Positions 57,255 to 64,000 of a stretch of DNA of 64,000 nucleotides are shown piece after piece (position 1 is the first letter of the stretch; each line of letters begins with the position of its first letter). The stretch spans positions 3,115,001 to 3,179,000 of the forward strand of contig JBAJFG010000384.1 in the NCBI GenBank assembly GCA_037903475.1, written 5' to 3'. Source of the DNA: Ancylostoma caninum. Taxonomy: Eukaryota; Nematoda; Chromadorea; Rhabditida; Ancylostomatidae. The notes beneath the pieces were generated by a model. That model saw nothing but the letters and a program-made list of their open reading frames with translations, did no database searches and was not told the origin of the DNA. Both the position numbers and the translations under genes were made by a program.

Positions 57255-57480
57255 TTTGGGGCGCACAATGCAGTAGCAATGTGTACGCAGTCGACGGTTC
57301 GATCGCTGCGCCTGCCCTACCAAGCCGTGCATCCCTCCAGGGTCGGTAAATTGCTAGCGGAGGAGTCTGGGAGGATGGAGTGTTGACTTGGTAGGTACAT
57401 CGGATGTCCTCCGCAAGTCGTCGTGTGGGGCACGCACGCACTTAGTGGCTCCATGATTCTCAGAAAAAATTGAATGCGTG
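57255..57480 (+). repeat. tRNA-derived SINE-like segment
   Basis: GCAGTAGCAATGTGTACGC followed by GACGGTTCGATCGC has the order and spacing of polymerase III box A-like and box B elements, and GGCGCA upstream can pair with TGCGCC after box B like an acceptor stem. A full cloverleaf is not present. The GC-rich body to about 57430 could be the SINE tail. Confidence 0.35.
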
Positions 57481-57545
57481 CCCCATTCCACGAATGGGAT
57501 CACTTAGCGCCTGTCACTTTACACTTTGATACCAGTTATTTATTA

Positions 57546-57600
57546 CTAGCTGCCATACCCGGCTCCGCTCGGGTGTTTCACTGCCCCGGCTCTCTCACGC
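57546..57600 (+). repeat. Dispersed CATACCCGGCTCCGCTCGG motif, copy 2
   Basis: Inverted copy of the motif at 17235-17290, continuing into GTGTTTCAC in both. It lies directly before the roughly 110-bp tandem repeat. Confidence 0.5.
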
Positions 57601-57744
57601 TGCTGAGGACAATTGCTATTGCCGACAAACTTATTAAAAATGCCCATAATTTTGATGGTCAGCACATTAGCGAGGCTCAAGTGACACTTTTCCGCCAATG
57701 CGTTAGCGAAAAGCCAACAAAATTATTATATTTCGTTGGGAATG

Positions 57745-58260
57745 AATCAATGTATTCGTGCACAATGGTTGTCATGTTCATGTTCAACTCATTAATGAAC
57801 GCCAGTGGACTCGGGGTAGGAAAGCGAAAAATCGATAAAGTCGACAGACCAATGTTTTGTGCAAAACTGTCATCATATTCGTTTCCAACGTATAGGGAAA
57901 CCGCATCAAACATGTCCTTGCCCGAAATAGAACGAAAATGAGAAAAATCGATGAAATCAATAAGAATATTTATACTCAGCATTTTGGGGAACCCCAGTAG
58001 ACATGTATTCACCTCTCCATGGTGCAGATTGGCGAAAAATCAATAAAATCAATAAATCGATGAATTGGCGCGAAATGGTTGTCATATTCGTGTTCATCGC
58101 ATTGAGGTACCCCAGTACGCATGTTCTCGCTAGTCCCTGGGCGAGAAGAGCGATAAAATCAATAAATCGATAAATTGGCGCAAAATGGTTGTCATATTCG
58201 TGTTCAGCGATTGAGGTTCCCCAGTAGGCATGTCCTCGCCAGACTGGGTAGAAACAGCAA
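57745..58260. repeat. Roughly 110-bp tandem repeat, about five units
   Basis: Units share AAATGGTTGTCATATTCGTG, a CCCCAGTA.(A/G)CATGT block and ATAAAATCAATAAATCGAT. The last two units start 110 bp apart (58071, 58181); earlier units are more diverged. Related single copies occur at 16240-16330 (inverse) and in two partial units at 60990-61190. A dispersed satellite-like family, non-coding. Confidence 0.75.
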
Positions 58261-58427
58261 AAAGTCAATATATTCGATTCAATATAATCGATAAACTAAT
58301 CGATAATCCCAGGTGTAAAGTAGCCCATAACCTCCACCGGCCCCTGATGGGTCCACTTACAAAATTTGTTTGGTCCGGGTTGGTTAATGTATCGCGATTT
58401 CTATAAGTAAGTAACATACAAACGTAG

Positions 58428-58886
<459 letters not shown>

Positions 58887-59482
58887 TTCACTTTTATATA
58901 TACAGATTTGCACGCTAGAGCTCGCGAGAACTGCTCATTTGCTTAGGTAGCAGCTGGATGCAAACAATGCGTTGACCGCCCATGAAAAAGAAGATAATAG
59001 CAACGGAAACAAAAAAAAAAAAGAATCCTGGGTGTGAAGGAAAGCAAGATAGTAGTCACGGTTCCTCGAAGTACCTAGTTAAGCAATACGAGAATGTATA
59101 CTCTAACCCCCATAGAATCCAGCCTCGGACTACCTAAGATGCTGCCACATTATAAGCAAAAGTGTATAATAGCAGAGGTAGATATAAGATGCGTTGAGAA
59201 GAACAATGTTCAAATAAATTGGATTTCGATTGAATTTTTAACAACTACAGGAGCTCTTTTTGTGCAAATCCTTTCTCATAACTTGAAAGTGAAACTGTTC
59301 AAGTTGATCTCGGCAGTACGCGTTAGGTAGATCCTTCATTTTTTTGAGATACATCCATCATTTAGGATCACGATGTAGTAAAAGATCCCAACGAATGTAT
59401 GATTATTGTTCCTCTCGACACTTTTCTAAATGTATAAGTTTTTCCCCTGCACCCCCCTCCCCCGCCTTTTCTTATGGGTAAT

Positions 59483-59771
59483 CAGTGGCGGACGCAGAAA
59501 GTGGGCGGGAGGGGGGGGGGCGTGGGAAGAAAAGTGGGGTCTCCGCCGTTTTGGGGACCCAGACGGAAAATAAAATTAATAATAATATTAATTATAATAA
59601 TAAACAATAAATAAAAAATATATTAAAAATAATAATAAAAATAAACAACTAAAAATAAACTAACACAAGATTTTTATTTGTATTGTAAAGTATAATTTCG
59701 AAAATTTGGCGACCCATTCTCGGGGGGGGGGGGCGCCCCCCCCCTCGCCCCCCCCCCTGCGTCCGCCACTG
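59483..59771. mobile_element. hAT-type MITE, copy 3, with 8-bp target duplication
   Basis: A 289-bp element from CAGTGGCGGACGCAGAAAGT to CTGCGTCCGCCACTG. The flanks TGGGTAAT (59475-59482) and TGGGCAAT (59772-59779) are an 8-bp duplication with one substitution, the hAT hallmark. The core is almost identical to copies 1 and 2. Non-coding. Confidence 0.9.
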
Positions 59772-59984
59772 TGGGCAATCATCGGAACCGTCTGTGCAGC
59801 TGCGTCTTGTTCGTTGATTCTGGGAGGCGTCCAAATATCCCTTCAGTCCCTTTCAATCATCGGGCTTCCACTCACACCTTCAAGTGGCGATGTGCTATCA
59901 CTGGTCAGCACGTGATTATTGCGTAGAGGGTACTTCCGCATTTAGGACACGGTAAGTGCAACTTCAAACGACGAATGAGCATCT

Positions 59985-60305
59985 GACTCCAGGAGCCATT
60001 ATCCGTAAGAGGGTCATCAAATTAAACATCTAAGTAACCAGCCGGCGGCACCGTTTACTGCTGATGTCGACCTAGCGCGCCTGGCAATCGCTAACATGGC
60101 CCTATCCTCCTTGTTTCAGGACCGTATTCGTCGGATTTGCATCTATTCGTGCTAAAGGTCTACAACTGCTGCTGAAGAGACCTGAGAAGGAGTCCGTTCA
60201 CTTTATTCACGCTACATATTATATTATCAGTTATACTACGATATTTTACAAGTTCTTGACTCGTTGCTGATGTTGTTTGCTTGAGAGTGGAAGATTACAC
60301 TTAAC
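59985..60305 (+). repeat. Inverted repeat, left arm, with coding-like remnant
   Basis: Matches 61437-61695 in opposite orientation. The clearest block translates on the plus strand to NQPAAPFTADVDLARL, IANMALSSLFQD and RIRRICIYSC followed by a stop at about 60157. An insertion of about 90 bp unique to this arm lies after the stop. The parental protein is not recognised. Confidence 0.65.
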
Positions 60306-60328
60306 TGAAGCGGATAGGCACTGCCTAT

Positions 60329-60710
60329 TATACTTGGGACCGAATAAAAATCGAATAATTTTGTTACTCCAATTAACCATTTTGGAAACGATTTAAACAC
60401 CCAGATATTCAAGAATGAGAAAGCCCTGAAGCTCGGCTTTTCACTCCTACAACATTACATTGGTAGCTTGTGTTGGGACATTCGAATTTTCAGTTCATTC
60501 GGAATATCCGATATTCGAAAGCAAAAATATTCGATCTCGAATGAACTGAAATTTTGATTGTTCCAACATTGGAGATCAATACAATGCTTTGCGAAAGAGG
60601 AGAAGAGCTTCAGGGCTTCCTTATTTTCAAACATCTGGATGTTTAACTCGTTTCGTGAATTGTTAATCAAAGTAACAAAATTATTCGATTTTTATTCGGT
60701 CCCAAGTATA
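60329..60710. mobile_element. 382-bp palindromic hAT-like MITE with 8-bp duplication
   Basis: Arms of about 190 bp, starting TATACTTGGGACCGAATAAA, are near-complete inverted copies around a centre at 60519/60520. The element is flanked by CTGCCTAT on both sides (60321-60328 and 60711-60718), a perfect 8-bp duplication. The terminus is compatible with hAT elements of the TA-G-TTGGG type. Its RNA would be a long hairpin and a good Dicer substrate. No transposase. Confidence 0.8.
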
Positions 60711-61436
60711 CTGCCTATGATTGTACACAATCCTTTTCACGTTCTGCTTCTAACAACAATGCTTACAATGCTATTAGCCCTAAAGAATGGACTCTTGCCA
60801 ACGATTGCCGAAATTTCACTTGAGACAAGACGGAAGCTTCCTTCTCTTGCTATTTCCATGAAGGAAGATCAGCGCATTAAAAACTAAGCTTTTGCTTATT
60901 TCCACTGTCAACAAGCTCAGGATATAATATAAGAAGATGGGTACTATCGTACTTCAGCGGCCCTATCCAGCCCGAACTCAAAATCATGGATTTCTTTAAA
61001 AACTTGCATACAGGGGTGATTCGATGTGCTGATCACGAATATTATATTCGTTTCGCTTGATAGCATCGAGTTTACTGATTTTATCAATTTGTCCCAGAAA
61101 TGGACTTCCTCTCGGGTCTCTCTGAAAACTTGCATACAGTGGTTTTTGAAGGTGCTGGTAACAAATATGACAAAGGTTTCGCCAGAAAAGGTCGACTTAA
61201 TGAGGAAAACTACAGCAAAGTCGGAAACTGTTGGGTCGATAGTGGGGCCGTTGAAGTCCAGTAGTACCAGGAAGAAAATGTAAAAATATGCCCAGTTTAC
61301 GTGGGAAAAGAAATTTGACCGTATGATTTGTCTAGCACCTAACCTGGTACAAATTTCACGTAGAAAAAATTCATTCCATTGAATTTATGTTATGTCATGG
61401 CCTTCATCACCCTGAACTATGCCTACATATAACCCT

Positions 61437-61695
61437 GCTTTGAATGTAATCTTCCACTCTCAAGGAAAAGCGATTGGGCAAACAACATCAGCATCGTAGA
61501 CCGTTAGCACGAATAGATGCAAATCCGACGAAAGCGATTCCGAAACAAGGAGGATAGGTTCATGTTAGCGACTGTCAGGCGCGCTAGGTCGACATCAGCA
61601 GTAAACGGTGCCGCAGGCTGGTTACAAAGCATACTGTATGCGATGGTTAATTTGATGACCCTCTTACGGATAATGGCTTCCTCTGACTCCTGATG
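61437..61695 (-). repeat. Inverted repeat, right arm, with coding-like remnant
   Basis: Inverse of 59985-60305. On the minus strand an open frame of 67 codons ends NQPAAPFTADVDLARL, VANMNLSSLFRN and RFRRICIYSC and a stop at 61504. The frame is longer here than in the left arm, which has a stop before NQPAAP. The two arms differ by conservative or synonymous-looking changes inside this block. Confidence 0.65.
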
Positions 61696-61699
61696 CGCA

Positions 61700-63750
61700 T
61701 AGTCCATCCCTCCATTTGGAGTATTTGGTCATGTGATATAGACTTTCCTGTTTTTTTTTTTCGCCAGGGAAATAATAGCGGAGTAAGCAGCAGATATTTC
61801 GCAGGGGTAACAATAGAATTTGAAATACTTATCAAGGGTCTGTTACTATTAGCGTGGATGTCACTAAAGATTTGATAGATACTTCTTGAATTGTGTTCAC
61901 CGCCGATTTCGCTTCAAAGGTTGTTTTACACTGAATGCCAACCCCAAAACCCTCTAGTTGTAATTTCGCAAGCTAATGCAATCCATAGTAAGCAAGCCGC
62001 GAATAATATAGCAAATAGTTGTAGTGCACACTGTCCGAAACTAGAGGCAATATTTAATAACATATGGAATCAATACCGGGATAAACTATATTTTTACAGC
62101 GGTTCCAGCACAGATTATATTATAGAGAGGTATGTATGTAGAGCAGCTGAAATCCTGGAGAGTTGCTGAGCTTGCTCTATTCAGCTTCTATAGTTCAAAA
62201 CTGAGATATACCGCTTTAATTTGAGCAAAGAGGTCATGATGTGGGCTTCAGCTCCATTTCATCGCATGCTCTGCGCTGGACTGCTCCGTCGCACTGCCCA
62301 TCACTAGTCGATATATCGATTGCAATAAGAAATGACAGAGCTTCACTCCAACATTGCACACAGCTTCGGTGAGAAGAATCGAAGAGTCTTGTAGACTGTT
62401 TGTGTGGGGCAATTGAAAAAAAAGTCATGGCAGTGTGGAGGTGAGCCGCGGTAACGGAGCGACCGTCGATTTCCTGTATACTGTTAGCAGCATTGAACTG
62501 AAGCTTCTCAGAATAGATTAATGTTATTTCCAGCGATAACAACGAAGGTGGATCCTAATGGGATATGCTGCTTCAATTTTAATGGTATACGTCTCTAAAA
62601 CTCTGAAGTCTCAAATATTCCTTGAAGAACCCCCCTGGATCATGGTACGTATGTAACCAAGTAACCATGTAACCATGTATGTAACTGTGTACAGCTCTGA
62701 ATATCCAACCGTACCTCTACCCTTGCGGTTGCTGCACCTTGCTCAGCCGTCGTAAAAGCAAAGGATCGGGTACGATCTATCGGTGTGTTATGACATTTGA
62801 TTTGTGCAAAGGAGTTCAGTAGTCAGACCCCAGCAGACCACCAAGAAGTGCAGGCACGAAGATTACATTAACTGATCAAAGATTACTTGTAAGTGCAGAG
62901 TAGCAATGATGTAAACAATCGAAAGGGTAACAGTGAAGGCGAAAGGTGAGTGTTAATCGAAACTCAAGTGTGAATTGATCTATAGATTGCCCTCTCCATT
63001 AAATTTGCAGTTGGAAGTTTCGCTTTAGTGCCCCATTCACCCCTGAATTGGCACTGTCAGGCTTTTTTGCTTAGCAAAAATAAAGTTAGAAAATTGTACC
63101 GCAGTCAAAATTCGGGGCTCTCTATGCGTGGGAGATGGAAAGAGTCACTGGAACTGATCGCAGGAACGTGTCTGATTCAGGCGTTTCACCATAATTTTGA
63201 AATCAGTATTGTTTTACCCAGAAATCCGCATTAGTATTCAATTCGCAAGCTAGTGACAAATTATAATAGAGCGCTAACTTTACGACTGTTTGTATCCGAA
63301 ACGAAATTCTGTGATTGGGTCCGTGATGGTGATCACGAAGCCACGGGTAGTAGGGAGGGATTGGTCTTGGAGTGGTGTGAAAATTGAAGAAAAGCTTTGG
63401 TGGATGGGAAAGAGCAGAACGATGGGTCCAACGCAATGGTAGAGGTACAAGGACACCCAGAAGTGGGGGGAACACTACGGGACCGATGTACTCATCTGTG
63501 CATCAGCACCCATTTCGTGTAACCTTCCAAAAGTTTCGCAGGTTAACCCCTACGGAGTTCCGCAACGCCTGTACGCTTCGATATTGTCAATTCTAAGGAG
63601 TAAGTCATTGAGTGGCATGTTAGATATAACTGAAGATACCGACCATGACATGAACACTAGAAGAGATAGCGATAGAAGTGGTGACAGGCGTTGTGGACAT
63701 TGGCACAGCTCAACCTACAGGATCATACATACAAGACCTGGTTGTGCACT
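61700..63750. other. Intergenic sequence without a supported gene
   Basis: Short frames only, none with splice-consistent context or a known motif. A GTAACCAAGTAACCATGTAA microrepeat lies at about 62650-62690. Confidence 0.4.
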
Positions 63751-63900
63751 TTTTTCTCTCTGATTTCGTCACCATTCCACTTTCATCCAACTCGACCGGC
63801 CCCTTCTTTCCTTCTGTACTATACACCAGTAGACCCTTATCACTTGAAGTATCACAACGGCCAGCCAAACATCAATCATTCCAAGAGTTCTTCCATTTAA
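63740..63900 (+). repeat. Dispersed repeat, copy 2 (TATACACCAGTAGACCCTTATCA)
   Basis: Plus-strand counterpart of 44830-44960, sharing the translation YTPVDPYHL.YHN and following NH.K. It extends to the left with a pyrimidine-rich segment (TTTCTCTCTGATTTCG). No minisatellite follows this copy. Confidence 0.5.
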
Positions 63901-64000
63901 CATTTATTTATTTGTCCATGCCCCAGTAAGAAGCGACAACACAACATGCACCAGGAAAGGCCAGAGTACAGCAAATAGTGAAAAAATATGATCAATTACA

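Overview
The window is eukaryotic and almost certainly nematode, most likely a clade V (rhabditid or strongylid) worm. Genes are broken by short introns with GTAAGT-like donors and TTT(C/T)AG acceptors. Two gene starts sit just behind a TTTTCAG or TTTTAG acceptor, as expected for spliced-leader trans-splicing. The recognisable genes and mobile elements (TMEM120, an FLP-23-type neuropeptide, mariner/Tc1, RTE, BEL/Pao) fit a nematode. Nearly all long open frames are by-products of repeats; the real genes are made of small exons.

Genes. Three spliced genes are supported. (1) A TMEM120 (TACAN/TMPIT) homologue on the minus strand, stop at 30914, with eight exons whose phases all agree, up to 32779, plus a candidate first exon near 33450. 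(2) A small plus-strand gene, 25942-26561, four exons, 138 residues, trans-splice acceptor present, no family recognised. (3) A minus-strand flp-23-like FMRFamide precursor, 50291-50919, whose last exon begins exactly at DFLRFGR and which has an in-frame 21-nt exon that could be a cassette. Weaker hints are an orphan membrane-protein exon at 42200-42349 and an RluA-type pseudouridine synthase remnant near 11250.

Mobile DNA fills the rest. 2193-8893 is a complete 6.7-kb LTR retrotransposon with 638-bp LTRs, a 5-bp target duplication (AAACG) and a tRNA-Gly primer binding site, but no gag or pol: a large non-coding (LARD-like) element. It carries 42 copies of TACCAT, all on one strand. Other regions hold a Tc1-type element in a TA microsatellite (0.65-1.19 kb), fold-backs (9.1-10.0, 22.4, 53.2-54.0, 60.3-60.7 kb), mariner copies (18.1, 51.2, 53.0 kb), a Tc1-like deletion derivative (37.5 kb), an RTE reverse-transcriptase remnant (28.7-29.1 kb), BEL/Pao fragments (21.5 and 23.0 kb), one of them split by a 249-bp MITE, and three copies of a CAGTGGCGGACG hAT-type MITE (20.4, 35.1, 59.5 kb). 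Tandem arrays include a 60-bp minisatellite (19.8-20.9 kb), a 59-bp minisatellite of about 33 units (45.1-47.0 kb), a roughly 110-bp repeat (57.7-58.3 kb) and a long CA array (58.4-58.9 kb).

The most unusual items are the TACCAT-studded non-coding LTR element, the neuropeptide gene with a possible cassette exon, the orphan 138-residue gene lying between inverted GC-rich repeats, and an 89-nt precursor-microRNA-like hairpin at 27451-27539. All splice models are read by eye and have no transcript support.
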